NCBI GenBank assembly: GCA_900290245.1
Contig: OKRB01000093.1
Span: 1 to 49,699 of the forward strand
From: Candidatus Sulfuritelmatomonas gaucii
Lineage (GTDB): Bacteria; Acidobacteriota; Terriglobia; Terriglobales; Acidobacteriaceae
Direction: 5' to 3'
Length of the DNA: 49,699 bases
Within the stretch, counting starts at the first letter, position 1. Each line of letters begins with the position of its first letter. The notes beneath the pieces were generated by a model. The model searched no databases and was not told where the DNA came from. It saw only the letters and a list, made by a program, of their open reading frames with translations. Of this stretch, positions 16,386-25,254 are shown in pieces. The translations under genes were made by a program, and so were the position numbers.

Positions 16386-17195
16386 GTGGAAGCCGATCTC
16401 AAACCGCTTGAAGCTGCGATGGGGCATGAATTCGCAAACCCTGAGCTGCTGGTGTGCGCGCTCACCCACCGCTCATTGGCTCACGAGCTTGCGCAAGCTG
16501 AGGCAAATCATGCTTCGGTGGGCGACAATGAGCGCCTTGAGTTTCTCGGAGACGCTGTGCTCAACCTCGTGGTCGCCGAAGCGCTCTTTGCATTACATCC
16601 TGAATGGCAGGAGGGAGAGTTGACGCGAGTGCGTTCCGGCCTGGTCAGCCGGCAGCACATGGCGCAGGTTGCTGAGGCGGTTGGCCTCGGCAGGCATCTG
16701 CGCCTGAGCCGTGGCGAAGAGCGCAGCGGGCTGCGCAACAGAAGCACCGTGCTTTCCAATACCATGGAAGCTGTGATGGGCGCGCTGTTCCTTGATGGCG
16801 GGCTTGAGCCGGTGCGGGCCTTCGTGCGCAGCCAGGTGATGGGCGAGGCCGCAAACCGGCTCGCGCTCGAACTGAGTTCCGGCGCTGCTCTCGGCAACTA
16901 TAAATCCGCGCTCCAGGAACGTTTGCAGGCAGCGCGCGCGGGCACGCCGGTCTATCGCGTCAAAAGTGAAAGCGGTCCCGACCACCACAAGCGCTTTCTT
17001 GTGGAGGTACGGCTCAAAGGCGAAGCCGGAGCACAGGGCAAGCCCCTGGCTCGAGGCATGGGGCGCACCAAAAAACTGGCAGAACAGGATGCCGCGCGTC
17101 GCGCACTGGAAAGGCTGGCGAATCCCGGTCGCGTCGCTGCCGCCGATGCAGGCTCGGTGATTCGAGCGAATGAAGAGGAGCCGTCCGCGCAATGA
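16386..17195 (+). CDS. rnc: Ribonuclease III
   Basis: This encodes 269 residues. RNase III cuts double-stranded RNA in rRNA maturation and mRNA turnover. The catalytic domain carries the signature NERLEFLGDAVL (residues 48-59), giving E49, E52 and D56. The second acidic motif reads SNTMEAVMGALFLDGG, so E127 (equivalent to E. coli Glu117) is kept but the position of Asp114 is Asn124. A double-stranded RNA-binding domain fills about residues 170-250. The start is a GTG at 16386 with a weak ribosome-binding site. The stop overlaps the start of the first signal peptidase gene by four bases (ATGA), matching the common lepB-rnc neighbourhood. The identification is firm. Confidence 0.95.
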   Translation: MEADLKPLEAAMGHEFANPELLVCALTHRSLAHELAQAEANHASVGDNERLEFLGDAVLNLVVAEALFALHPEWQEGELTRVRSGLVSRQHMAQVAEAVGLGRHLRLSRGEERSGLRNRSTVLSNTMEAVMGALFLDGGLEPVRAFVRSQVMGEAANRLALELSSGAALGNYKSALQERLQAARAGTPVYRVKSESGPDHHKRFLVEVRLKGEAGAQGKPLARGMGRTKKLAEQDAARRALERLANPGRVAAADAGSVIRANEEEPSAQ

Positions 17196-17986
17196 GTACT
17201 CCGGCGGCCGCGCCGCAGCCACACCTGAACCGGTGGGCGCATCTGCGCATGCACCTGCCCTCATTGCCACACGCGTTTGTCTCTTTGCTGCAAACCGTGG
17301 TGGTCGCGCTGTTCGTGCTTACGTTTCTGCTGCAACCCCTTCTCATTCCCTCTGAAAGCATGGAGCGCACGCTCCTGGTTGGAGATTTTCTTCTCTTCAA
17401 CAAGCAGGTGTTCGCGCCCGCCGATCGGCTGGCAAAATGGCTTCTGCCTTATCGTTCAGTCGCGCGCGGCGACATCATCGTTTTCCATCACCCGCAGCCC
17501 CCCATGCTGATCAAGAGAGTGGTGGGCATTCCCGGTGACCATCTCCGCATCGTCAACGGCCAGGTGTTCGTGAACGGGGTCGCGCTTCGTCAGCCGTACG
17601 CCGTCTTCGAGCCCGCCCCGCCCGATCCCGCCCGCGAAAACTTTCCCGCGAACATTTATACCGACCCCGAAGTCGATCCCGAGTGGTGGCGCCAGATGGA
17701 AAGCCTTACCCGCGATGGAGAACTGGTGGTGCCCGCCGGCGAGTACTTTGTCCTCGGCGACAATCGCAATCACAGCCTCGACTCGCGCTACTGGGGGTTC
17801 GTTCCGCGAAGAGCCATCGTCGCGCGTCCGCTGGTCATCTACTTTTCCCTGGTGCGCCACTCTTCCACCGACGCGCAACTGGATGCCCCGCAAGCCTCGG
17901 ATGATAGACTCGGACACGAACGGGAACTCGCCGAACGTCTCACGGGATTTGTGCGGTGGGGCCGCATCTTCCGCGTGGTCCACTGA
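17192..17986 (+). CDS. lepB: Signal peptidase I (first of three tandem copies)
   Basis: This encodes 264 residues. It removes signal peptides from proteins exported by Sec or Tat, at the outer face of the inner membrane. One transmembrane helix spans about residues 30-52. The Ser-Lys dyad is present: S56 in PSESMERTL and K108 in LIKRVVGIPGD. The C-terminal box GDNRNHSLDSRYWG is intact. The ATG overlaps the stop of rnc (ATGA at 17192-17195). It is the most divergent of the three copies, with a longer basic N-terminus and a different C-terminal tail. Confidence 0.95.
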   Translation: MSTPAAAPQPHLNRWAHLRMHLPSLPHAFVSLLQTVVVALFVLTFLLQPLLIPSESMERTLLVGDFLLFNKQVFAPADRLAKWLLPYRSVARGDIIVFHHPQPPMLIKRVVGIPGDHLRIVNGQVFVNGVALRQPYAVFEPAPPDPARENFPANIYTDPEVDPEWWRQMESLTRDGELVVPAGEYFVLGDNRNHSLDSRYWGFVPRRAIVARPLVIYFSLVRHSSTDAQLDAPQASDDRLGHERELAERLTGFVRWGRIFRVVH

Positions 17987-18050
17987 AGTTTTTGTTGATT
18001 CGACTTTGGAAGTTGATTCGACCTTGAATCATTTCTTGAAGAGCAAAAGA

Positions 18051-18884
18051 ATGTCAAAGAAGAACTCGCGAGCACCCAGAGAACCCTCAAAAATACAGCC
18101 TGAACTCTCTCCCGCAAGGGCGGAGGAGACCCCGTTTGAGGCCGTAGCCAGCATCTGCTCGGTGCTGGTAGTGGGACTGTTCATCCTCACCTTTATTGCG
18201 CAGAATTTCGTCATTCCTTCCGGCTCAATGGAGAAGACGCTGCTGGTCGGCGATCACCTCGTCGTCGATCGCATCACGCTCGCGCCTCCCGCAAAGTGGA
18301 TGCCGCTGGTGCACTACCGCGAGCCCAGGCACAACGACATCGTGGTCTTCATCAAGCCCGTTGCCGAGCCCGAGCCGGACGCCGAGGGCAAGCCGCAATA
18401 CTTTTTCCTGGTCAAGCGGCTCATCGGAGTTCCCGGTGATCACATCCATCTCCGCGATGGCATCGTTATTCTCAATGGCGTGGCGCAAGCCCAACCTCAC
18501 GCCCAGCCCACCACGTCCGACAACTACCAGGAGTTTCTTGACGAATTTCCATCTGTCCCGCCTTACCCGCAAACTGGCGGCGCTACCGAGGGTTGGGCCG
18601 TCGATTTTCCCAACCATGTTGTCAACGGCGACCTCGTCGTGCCGCCCAGCATGTATTTCATGATGGGCGATAACCGGCACAACAGCCTCGACTCGCGCTT
18701 CTGGGGCTTCGTTCCCCGGCAAAACATCGTCGGCCGCCCGCTCTTCAACTACTGGTCGTACGACACGCCGGAATCGGTCTACGAACAAACCGGCGTGGCG
18801 GCGCGCATCGCATGGATGGGCCACGTGGTCCTCCACTTCTTCGGCGGCACTCGCTGGAGCCGCACCTTCCACCTGACGCGCTAA
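18051..18884 (+). CDS. lepB: Signal peptidase I (second tandem copy)
   Basis: This encodes 277 residues from the ATG at 18051; the open frame runs further upstream but overlaps the first copy. One transmembrane helix lies at about residues 32-53. S59 (IPSGSMEKTL) and K122 (LVKRLIGVPGD) form the catalytic dyad, and the box GDNRHNSLDSRFWG is present. An insertion of about 40 residues between the catalytic Lys region and the last box is shared with the third copy. Both end in a conserved Trp/His-rich tail (AWMGHVVLHFF, then RWSRTFH) absent from the first copy. The third copy starts three bases after this stop, so the two are certainly co-transcribed and arose by duplication. Confidence 0.95.
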   Translation: MSKKNSRAPREPSKIQPELSPARAEETPFEAVASICSVLVVGLFILTFIAQNFVIPSGSMEKTLLVGDHLVVDRITLAPPAKWMPLVHYREPRHNDIVVFIKPVAEPEPDAEGKPQYFFLVKRLIGVPGDHIHLRDGIVILNGVAQAQPHAQPTTSDNYQEFLDEFPSVPPYPQTGGATEGWAVDFPNHVVNGDLVVPPSMYFMMGDNRHNSLDSRFWGFVPRQNIVGRPLFNYWSYDTPESVYEQTGVAARIAWMGHVVLHFFGGTRWSRTFHLTR

Positions 18885-18886
18885 AC

Positions 18887-19708
18887 ATGGCTCGAACCTC
18901 CGCAGTTGCATCGAATCCTCCCCGCGCGGCAGAAGGTCCGCCAAGCGAGACGCCGTTTGAGGCCCTCGCAAGCATCTGTTCGGTTCTCGTAGTCGCGCTC
19001 TTCATCCTCACATTGCTGGCGCAGAACTACGTCATCCCGTCGGGTTCCATGGAGAACACACTTCTGGTCGGTGACCACCTCGCAGCGGATCGCATCACTT
19101 TTGCTCCGCCCGCAAAATGGATGCCGCTGGTTCACTATCGCGAGCCGAAGCGCGGCGACATCGTGATTTTTATCCGGCCCGCGCCCGAACCCGAACCGGA
19201 CGCTGCCGGCAATCCGCAATACCTCACGCTCGTGAAGCGCCTCATCGGCGTTCCCGGCGACCGCATTCACCTCACCAATGGCGTTCTCTACGTGAACGGC
19301 GTCGCCCAGGCCGCGCCGCGCGAGGGTCGAATCTCCATGAGCAGCGATCCGGCATACGTCGACAACTTCCCATCCCTTCTGCCCACGCTGGCCAACGACC
19401 GCGGCGCCGTCGATACCTGGGTCATCCAGCTTCCCAGCCTGGTTCAAGACGGCGATCTCGTTGTGCCGCCCGGCATGTACTTCATGATGGGCGACAATCG
19501 TCATGGCAGCTACGACTCGCGCTATTGGGGCCTCGTGCCACGAGCCAATATCATGGGCCGGCCTTTGTTCAACTACTGGTCGTTTAAATCCTCTGAATCC
19601 GATCTAGAGCAGCCCGGCCTCGGCGCGCATATCGCCTGGATGGGCCACGTCGCGCTGCACTTCTTCACAGATACACGCTGGAGCCGCACCTTTCACCGCA
19701 CGCGGTGA
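18887..19708 (+). CDS. lepB: Signal peptidase I (third tandem copy)
   Basis: This encodes 273 residues from the ATG at 18887, two bases after the TAA of the second copy. It closely resembles that copy throughout (FILTLLAQNYVIPSGSMENTL, PPAKWMPLVHYREP, VKRLIGVPGD). The catalytic dyad is S54 and K117, and the box GDNRHGSYDSRYWG is intact, so the enzyme should be active. The most variable part between copies two and three is the insert around residues 140-190, which faces the substrate side in this family. A difference in substrate range is therefore possible, but is inferred. It is followed by a repeat-containing gap before the AsmA-like gene. Confidence 0.95.
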   Translation: MARTSAVASNPPRAAEGPPSETPFEALASICSVLVVALFILTLLAQNYVIPSGSMENTLLVGDHLAADRITFAPPAKWMPLVHYREPKRGDIVIFIRPAPEPEPDAAGNPQYLTLVKRLIGVPGDRIHLTNGVLYVNGVAQAAPREGRISMSSDPAYVDNFPSLLPTLANDRGAVDTWVIQLPSLVQDGDLVVPPGMYFMMGDNRHGSYDSRYWGLVPRANIMGRPLFNYWSFKSSESDLEQPGLGAHIAWMGHVALHFFTDTRWSRTFHRTR

Positions 19709-19719
19709 AAAAGCAGCCG

Positions 19720-19841
19720 TTAGCCATTAGCTTTTAGCTCTAAGCACGGTTGTGGAAGAACCGTCCATCATGCCATACATAACGCAAGTTCGATGACGTG
19801 GACAGAGTTCTGCGCTTTCTCACGGAACGACTAATGGCTAA
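19720..19841. repeat. Inverted repeat TTAGCCATTAG / CTAATGGCTAA between lepB and the AsmA-like gene
   Basis: TTAGCCATTAG at 19720-19730 is matched by its perfect complement at 19831-19841. Both arms adjoin related words (CTTTTAGCTC; AAGCGAAGAGCTAGAAGCTAG). The same AGCTAAA/GCTA vocabulary recurs at 23170-23197 and 45978-46010, which suggests one family of intergenic repeats. Confidence 0.6.
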
Positions 19842-19876
19842 AAGCGAAGAGCTAGAAGCTAGAATTCAAACAGACA

Positions 19877-22573
19877 ATGACCAACGACGCTGAAGGCAAA
19901 GAACGAGTGCGTGGGCGGCTGCGGATGGCCCTCGCGGCCCTCGCTATCCTCGTACTTCTGCTGGTTGTGCCTCCGTTGATCAATGTCAACCATTTCAAGG
20001 CCCGCATCACCCAGCTCATCTCCCAGACACTGGCTCGTCCGGTCCACATGTCGTCGGTCCAGGTGCGGCTCTTGCCCTGGCCAGGATTCGAGATCTCCGA
20101 TTTGAGTGTTGCCGAGGATCCGGCCTACGGCGCCGAACCGGTTCTCCACGCCGGCAAAGTCGTCGCTTCCATCCGCCTGCTCGCGCTGGTGCGCGGCCAT
20201 GTTGAGATCGGCAAAATCAGTGTGGAGGATGCCAGCCTCAACCTCGTCCGCGTCCGCCCCGGCCAATGGAATCTCGACCCGCTCTTCCGCACCGCCGCGG
20301 AAAAAGCCGGGTCCTCTTCCGGCGCGCGCCGCGTACCGAGCTGGCCATACCTTGAGGCAACCGACTCGCGCATCGATTTCAAGAATGGAGCGGAGAAGCT
20401 CCCGTTCTCTCTCGTCAACGCCGATCTCTCGTTCTGGCAAGAGAGCTCCGGCGAATGGCGCATCCGGCTGCGTGCGCAGCCCGCCCGCACCGATGTGAGC
20501 CTGCACCAGGAAGAAACCGGCATCGTTCGCATGGAGGCCAGCGTTCGCCGCGCGCCGACGCTGAGCCAAATGCCCCTGCAACTCGATCTCGATTGGCGTG
20601 AGGCGCAGTTTGGCCAGCTTGCCCGCATCATCACCGGCTCCGATCCCGGCTGGCGCGGCGCACTTACCGGTGAGCTCCACCTGAACGGCACTGCCGACGC
20701 GGCGAAAGTCACCATGAGGCTGCGCGCCGCGGGCGTGCATCGTGCCGAATTCACGCCCGCCTCGCCTCTCGACTTCGACGCCAACTGCGCGTTTGTTTAC
20801 GACTACGCGCAGCGCAGCCTGCAGAATCTCGCTTGCGCCTCGCCACTCGGCGATGGCAGCGTGCACCTTACGGGAGAAATGCCTGGGCTGGGCGCCCCGC
20901 CGCAGTTCTCTGTTGCACTCGACCGCATTCCCGTGACTGCCGGGCTCGACGCGCTGCGCACTCTTCGCAGCGGCCTCGCATCTGACCTGGACGCCAAAGG
21001 GACCGTCAGCGGAAAAATCGTCTATGCGGGCGCTGCAGTCAAAAGCACGCAACCCGAACAGCCCGCCAAGCCGCCTGGCAAGCATCCGGCAAAGCCCGTG
21101 CCTCAGGAAACCGGCCCGCTTACCGGCACCCTCACCGTCTCGAACTTTACCCTCAGCGGCGGCGGCCTCACCCGGCCTCTCGCGGCGCCGAAGATCACCC
21201 TTGAACCGGTCGTGGCCGCGCAAGGCTCCCCACAAGCCTTGGCTGGAACCGTGGCCATTCCCGCCGGCGGCGCTGTTCCGCTCGCATTCAATGTGCGGCT
21301 TTCGCTCACCGGCTACCGCGTCGGCGTGCACGGCCAAACCAGCTTTGCGCGAGCCAGAGAGATGGCCCAGGCCGCTGGCATCCCTGGCACCGACGCCATT
21401 GCCTCTCTCGCCGGCGATCCCATTGCCGTCGATCTCTCTGCGGCGGGCCCATGGCTGCCGCCTGAACAGTTTTCCTCGACCAACGGCGTCTCGCCTGAAC
21501 CCCAGCCAATACCACCTCTGCCGCCGCAATCCACTGAAGCGCCCGCCATCGCCGCATCTATCACTCCGGCCTTCGACACGCTTGCCGGGACCGTCATTGT
21601 GCATAACGCCAACTGGAAGGCCGATTATCTCGCCAACCACCTCGAAATCTCTGAAGCCACGCTGCGCCTTGATAGCGTCGATCTTCGCTGGGACCCCGTG
21701 GCGTTCTCTTACGGCCCTCTGAATGGAACTGCGAGCATGATCGTGCCGCTGAGCTGCCCTTCAGACCAGCAGCCTGCACGGCCTTGCCCCGCGCAGTTCC
21801 AGATACACTTCGACGATCTTGATGTTGCGGCTCTGGAAACTGCGCTGCTCGGCGCCCGCGAAAAAGGCACGCTGCTCTCCGATCTCATTGAGCGTTTCCA
21901 TCCCGCGACAGCGCCGCCCTGGCCGCAGCTTGAGGGCACGGTGGCCGCGGATTCGCTCGTTCTCGGGCCGGTTACGCTCCAGCAGGTTGCGGCGATCTTG
22001 CGCATCCTTCCTGCCTCGGCCGAGATCACCAGCTTCGATGCCGGACTTCTCGGTGGAACTGTGCACGCTACGGGGTCGCTCCAAAAACCCGCCACCGATC
22101 AGGACAAGCCCGACTACACATTCGAGGGCGATTTCCAGAAGCTCAACGCCGCGGATGTGGGTAGCCTCGTGGGGCTGCGCTGGACCGGCGACTCTCTCGA
22201 CGGCAATGGCAAAGTCGAACTCACCGGTTACACCGACAAGGACCTTGCGTCCTCGGCCAAGGGCATGCTTCATTTCGAAACTCGGCAGGGAATGATCGCT
22301 GCGCTCAAACCGCCGTCAGCCCTCGATGCCGCGAGCCCCGTCGATGCCGTGAGCGCCGGCGACGCACCCAAAGCTGCCGCGTTCCCTGCCGCACTCACTC
22401 GCTTCAGCGGCTTCACAGCCGACGCCACCATCGCCAACGGCGCGATCACGATCAGCCAGGATCAGGTCACATTCGGCGCGCGCAAGCGATCGGTCCAAGC
22501 CATCATCACCTTCGGCGACCCGCCGACGCTCGCCTTCCCCGCACCCAAAGAAGCTCGCGCTCAAAAACACTAG
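19877..22573 (+). CDS. AsmA-family envelope protein
   Basis: This encodes 898 residues. AsmA-like proteins are anchored in the inner membrane by one N-terminal helix and reach across the periplasm as a long beta structure; the family is implicated in lipid transport to, and assembly of, the outer membrane. Here a single transmembrane segment at about residues 17-36 (ALAALAILVLLLVVPPLI) is followed by the usual start of an AsmA domain (NVNHFKARITQLISQTLARPV, then LPWPGFEISDLSVAEDP). The middle is Pro/Ala-rich (about residues 390-410 and 535-560). Residues about 640-820 form the C-terminal AsmA part, with GLLGGTVHATGS and the strand pattern after it. The annotation is good at family level; the exact cargo is not known. 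Confidence 0.88.
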   Translation: MTNDAEGKERVRGRLRMALAALAILVLLLVVPPLINVNHFKARITQLISQTLARPVHMSSVQVRLLPWPGFEISDLSVAEDPAYGAEPVLHAGKVVASIRLLALVRGHVEIGKISVEDASLNLVRVRPGQWNLDPLFRTAAEKAGSSSGARRVPSWPYLEATDSRIDFKNGAEKLPFSLVNADLSFWQESSGEWRIRLRAQPARTDVSLHQEETGIVRMEASVRRAPTLSQMPLQLDLDWREAQFGQLARIITGSDPGWRGALTGELHLNGTADAAKVTMRLRAAGVHRAEFTPASPLDFDANCAFVYDYAQRSLQNLACASPLGDGSVHLTGEMPGLGAPPQFSVALDRIPVTAGLDALRTLRSGLASDLDAKGTVSGKIVYAGAAVKSTQPEQPAKPPGKHPAKPVPQETGPLTGTLTVSNFTLSGGGLTRPLAAPKITLEPVVAAQGSPQALAGTVAIPAGGAVPLAFNVRLSLTGYRVGVHGQTSFARAREMAQAAGIPGTDAIASLAGDPIAVDLSAAGPWLPPEQFSSTNGVSPEPQPIPPLPPQSTEAPAIAASITPAFDTLAGTVIVHNANWKADYLANHLEISEATLRLDSVDLRWDPVAFSYGPLNGTASMIVPLSCPSDQQPARPCPAQFQIHFDDLDVAALETALLGAREKGTLLSDLIERFHPATAPPWPQLEGTVAADSLVLGPVTLQQVAAILRILPASAEITSFDAGLLGGTVHATGSLQKPATDQDKPDYTFEGDFQKLNAADVGSLVGLRWTGDSLDGNGKVELTGYTDKDLASSAKGMLHFETRQGMIAALKPPSALDAASPVDAVSAGDAPKAAAFPAALTRFSGFTADATIANGAITISQDQVTFGARKRSVQAIITFGDPPTLAFPAPKEARAQKH

Positions 22574-22642
22574 GCCAGTAGTCTCATCGTCGGGTCGCTT
22601 TACTGTTCGGCTGTTGTTCTGAGTTCAACGGCCCGATTCTTT

Positions 22643-22691
22643 CTGGCGGCGTGAACGCCGCCAGTACAGCCGGCCCGGAGGCCGGCGCTAC
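22643..22691. repeat. Double hairpin repeat, REP-like (copy 1)
   Basis: A perfect hairpin, CTGGCGGCG-TGAA-CGCCGCCAG (22643-22664), is followed by GCCGGCC-CGGA-GGCCGGC (22669-22686) and GCTAC. Read on the minus strand it begins GTAGCGCCGGCC, identical over 12 bases to the start of the repeat at 31216. It could act as a transcription or mRNA-stability element after the AsmA-like gene, but it has no T tract. Confidence 0.6.
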
Positions 22692-22717
22692 TCTCACTCA
22701 CTCGCTAAAATCGACTT

Positions 22718-23181
22718 GTGCCCTCCTCCGTTCTCGTTCATTGCAAAGCCATCCTCTTTGACATGGATGGCATTCTCATCTCCTCCATCGGCTCAGTCGA
22801 ACGGAGCTGGACAAAATGGGCAGAGCTCCGCGGCGTCGATCCGGTGTTGACGCGCAAAACCGCTCATGGGCGCCGCGCGGTCGAAACCATCGCCCTGCTC
22901 CGCCCCGATCTCGACCCCGAAGCCGAGCTCAAGAGCATCGAAGACATCGAAGTCGAGGACAATGAAGGCCTCACCGTTCTGCCCGGCGTGCGCGAACTCC
23001 TCGCCGCGCTGCCTCTCGAACGCTGGGCAGTGGTCACCAGCGCCACCGAGCGCATCGCGCAGAGTCGCTCGTAGCGGCTCACTACATCGTCCGCGACCTC
23101 ACCGGCGTCAGTGCCCAGACAGTCGCCGCTGGCCTCGTCCTGCAACTCACTCCACTCGCCCAGCCAAGAGCTAAAAGCTAA
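22718..23181 (+). pseudogene. Decayed HAD-superfamily sugar phosphatase (internal deletion and frameshift)
   Basis: The first 118 codons (22718-23074) encode the N-terminal half of a HAD-IA phosphatase: motif I ILFDMDGILISS, a cap domain, and motif II WAVVTSATERIA. The frame then stops at 23072-23074. From 23065 another frame continues SLVAAHYIVRDLTGVSAQTV to a TAA at 23179-23181, which matches the normal C-terminal strand of this family (A.Y.V.DLTGV). The piece between, normally about 80 residues with motifs III and IV (the Lys and Asp/Asp), is missing. The gene has thus lost the middle by deletion plus frame change and should be inactive. Its last codons run into a GCTAAAA tandem repeat. 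An alternative is a short functional protein from 22718-23074, which seems unlikely. Confidence 0.75.
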
Positions 23182-23197
23182 AAGCTAAAAGCTAAAA
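23170..23197. repeat. Four tandem copies of GCTAAAA
   Basis: Four perfect 7-base units lie between the HAD pseudogene and the convergent carbonic anhydrase gene. The stop codon of the pseudogene's last frame lies in this repeat. The wording is related to the repeats at 19720-19860 and 45978-46010. Confidence 0.75.
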
Positions 23198-23204
23198 GAT
23201 GCTC

Positions 23205-23948
23205 TTACTCGCTCGCCTCAATCCGCCGGCCGTGCGCATCCTGGATCGGCCGCGTGTTCATCCTGAATAAGTTCGTGAACGACTGCAACTGCGTGCGGCT
23301 CATGCTCACGTCGTTTTCGAACACGTACCACTCGACGCCCTCCGTGCATGGCGGCGTCACTTCAGAGCCCACATAGGTCCAGTAACCGCGGTCAGCCGGC
23401 AGCACGGCGCCGGCGCTCACCATATCGGTGATCTTTGCGGTTTTGCCCGCGGACGGCAGGTGGTCAAAGAGCGAAGCAAGCAGCGCATTGGGAAAGCCTC
23501 GGTCCTGGTTCAGGCGCACGGCCAGAATCGCCAGCTTGCCGTCATCGCTGCGATGTACCAGGTCCACTTCCATGTCGCTCAGCTTGCCCTTCACCGAGTG
23601 CTCGCTGGGGTGGTGAAAGTCGAGTTCGACCAGGTTGTACCGAACGCCGTTCGCCACCATGCTGCTGCCGGCATTGACGTGCGCAACGATCCCGCGCCCG
23701 GTATTCTCCACCGTCAACGGCCCCGCAATGTAGTGGAACTCGAGCGGCTGGAGCGCCTTGTTCAGGTGCGCTCCGCCTATATCGAGAGGCGATTGCTCGT
23801 GCCCTTTCGAGCAGGCCTCGTAAGCACGGTCGAGCTTGCCCCAGACCAGCGGTCCAGTGTGGCCCTCGTAATTCCAATTGGCCCCGCTTTGTGCCGTGCA
23901 GATCGACACGAAGCCGAGCAGAAACGCAGAAAGAAAAGTCAGGCGCAT
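23205..23948 (-). CDS. Alpha-carbonic anhydrase homologue with two zinc histidines replaced by Asp
   Basis: This encodes 247 residues with a signal peptide (about 1-19, ending CTAQ), so it is periplasmic or secreted. The alpha-class fold is clear: WNYEGHTGPLVWGKL near residue 25, EQSPLDI at 51-57, FHHPSEH at 111-117, MEVDLVH at 126-132, and TPPCTEGVEW at 198-207. Active enzymes bind zinc with His at the positions of human His94, His96 and His119. Here these read Asp110, His112 and Asp129, so two of three ligands have changed. The gating Thr198 is kept. The protein may be inactive in CO2 hydration, like the carbonic anhydrase-related proteins, or may bind another metal. It is convergent with the pseudogene upstream and follows MetK's terminator on the same strand. 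Confidence 0.85.
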   Translation of the reverse strand: MRLTFLSAFLLGFVSICTAQSGANWNYEGHTGPLVWGKLDRAYEACSKGHEQSPLDIGGAHLNKALQPLEFHYIAGPLTVENTGRGIVAHVNAGSSMVANGVRYNLVELDFHHPSEHSVKGKLSDMEVDLVHRSDDGKLAILAVRLNQDRGFPNALLASLFDHLPSAGKTAKITDMVSAGAVLPADRGYWTYVGSEVTPPCTEGVEWYVFENDVSMSRTQLQSFTNLFRMNTRPIQDAHGRRIEASE

Positions 23949-24014
23949 AAATTTCTCCGTTACAAATCGGGCGATTCCGCCCCGGAGAATTCTAAGCCAT
24001 TGCCGGCCAAAGCC

Positions 24015-24045
24015 AAAAAATGGGACCCGCCGAAGCGGATCCCAT
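24015..24045 (-). terminator. Rho-independent terminator of metK
   Basis: On the minus strand, ATGGGATCCGC-TTCG-GCGGGTCCCAT (one G-T pair) forms an 11-pair stem with a UUCG loop followed by six Ts. It lies about 34 bases after the metK stop. Confidence 0.9.
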
Positions 24046-24078
24046 TTGTCTCTTCACCGGCAACCTGTCCGAAATTTC

Positions 24079-25254
24079 TTACCGCGCCTTCACCGCCACG
24101 GATACGCCGGCCTGCTCTGCCAGCTTTGCGGCTTTGTCCGTCGACTCCCAGGTAAACTCCGGCTCATTGCGGCCAAAGTGCCCGTAGGCCGCCGTCTTCT
24201 GGAAGATCGGCCGGCGCAGGTTCAGGTACTCGATGATGCTCTTCGGCGTGAGCGAAAAATTCTTGCGGATCAGCTCGGTGAGCTTCGCCTCGCTCAGCTT
24301 CCCGGTTCCGAACGTCTCCACCAGCACGCTTACCGGTTCAGCCACGCCAATCGCGTACGCAAGCTGAACCTCGGCCTTTTCAGCCAAACCTGCAGCAACA
24401 ATATTTTTGGCGATGTGGCGCGCCATGTAGGCAGCCGAACGGTCCACCTTGGTCGGATCCTTGCCTGAAAATGCGCCGCCGCCGTGCCGCCCCATACCGC
24501 CGTAGGTGTCCACGATGATCTTCCGCCCTGTAAGCCCGGTATCACCCATCGGCCCGCCGATCACAAATCGTCCCGTCGGGTTGATGTGATACTTGGTGTG
24601 CTCGTCGAGCCATGCAGCCGGAAGCACCGCCTGGATCACATGCTTCAATACGTCGGCATGCAGATCCTCGATGCTCACCGCCTCAGAGTGCTGGCTGCTG
24701 ATTACAACCGCATCGATGCGCGCCGGTTTTCCATCCTCGCCGTATTCCACCGTGACCTGGCTCTTGCCGTCGGGCCGCAGGTAGGGCAGTTTGCCGCTCT
24801 TGCGCACGTGGCTCAGTTGGCGGCAGAGCTTGTGTGCCAGCGAGATGGGAGCGGGCATCAGCTCAGGTGTCTCGTTTGAGGCATAGCCGAACATCATGCC
24901 CTGGTCGCCGGCGCCGCCGGTGTCAACGCCCTGGGCGATGTCGCCCGACTGCTTGTTGATGCTCGAAATCACCGCGCAGGTGTTCGAATCGAATCCGTAA
25001 AGCGCGTTGTCATAGCCAATTGAGGCCACCACTCCGCGCACCAGGCTCTGGAAGTCCACGTAGGCTTTGGTCGTAATCTCGCCTGCAATCACCACCAGCC
25101 CCGTGGCTGTTAGTGTTTCCGCCGCCACGCGGCTATAGGGATCCTGGTCCAGACAAGCATCGAGAATGGCATCGGAGACCTGATCGGCAATCTTGTCGGG
25201 ATGGCCTTCGGTCACTGACTCAGATGTAAACAAGAAACGGTCGCTCACCTTCAA
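24079..25254 (-). CDS. metK: S-adenosylmethionine synthase
   Basis: This encodes 391 residues, the normal length. It makes S-adenosylmethionine from methionine and ATP in the cytoplasm. Family signatures are intact: [16 protein letters not shown] near residue 17 (ATP and metal), [12 protein letters not shown] near 115, and the P-loop-like [19 protein letters not shown] near 257. AAGGAG lies a few bases before the ATG. The upstream leader (25255-25480) was inspected for a SAM riboswitch and none could be recognised. A strong terminator follows. The identification is firm. Confidence 0.98.
   Translation of the reverse strand: MKVSDRFLFTSESVTEGHPDKIADQVSDAILDACLDQDPYSRVAAETLTATGLVVIAGEITTKAYVDFQSLVRGVVASIGYDNALYGFDSNTCAVISSINKQSGDIAQGVDTGGAGDQGMMFGYASNETPELMPAPISLAHKLCRQLSHVRKSGKLPYLRPDGKSQVTVEYGEDGKPARIDAVVISSQHSEAVSIEDLHADVLKHVIQAVLPAAWLDEHTKYHINPTGRFVIGGPMGDTGLTGRKIIVDTYGGMGRHGGGAFSGKDPTKVDRSAAYMARHIAKNIVAAGLAEKAEVQLAYAIGVAEPVSVLVETFGTGKLSEAKLTELIRKNFSLTPKSIIEYLNLRRPIFQKTAAYGHFGRNEPEFTWESTDKAAKLAEQAGVSVAVKAR

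Noticed and set aside
19859..21640. 593-codon minus-strand frame opposite the AsmA-like gene, and similar long antisense frames (26162-27250, 39959-40897)
   Set aside because: These lie opposite well-supported genes and have Arg/Gly/His-rich shadow composition typical of high-GC DNA.
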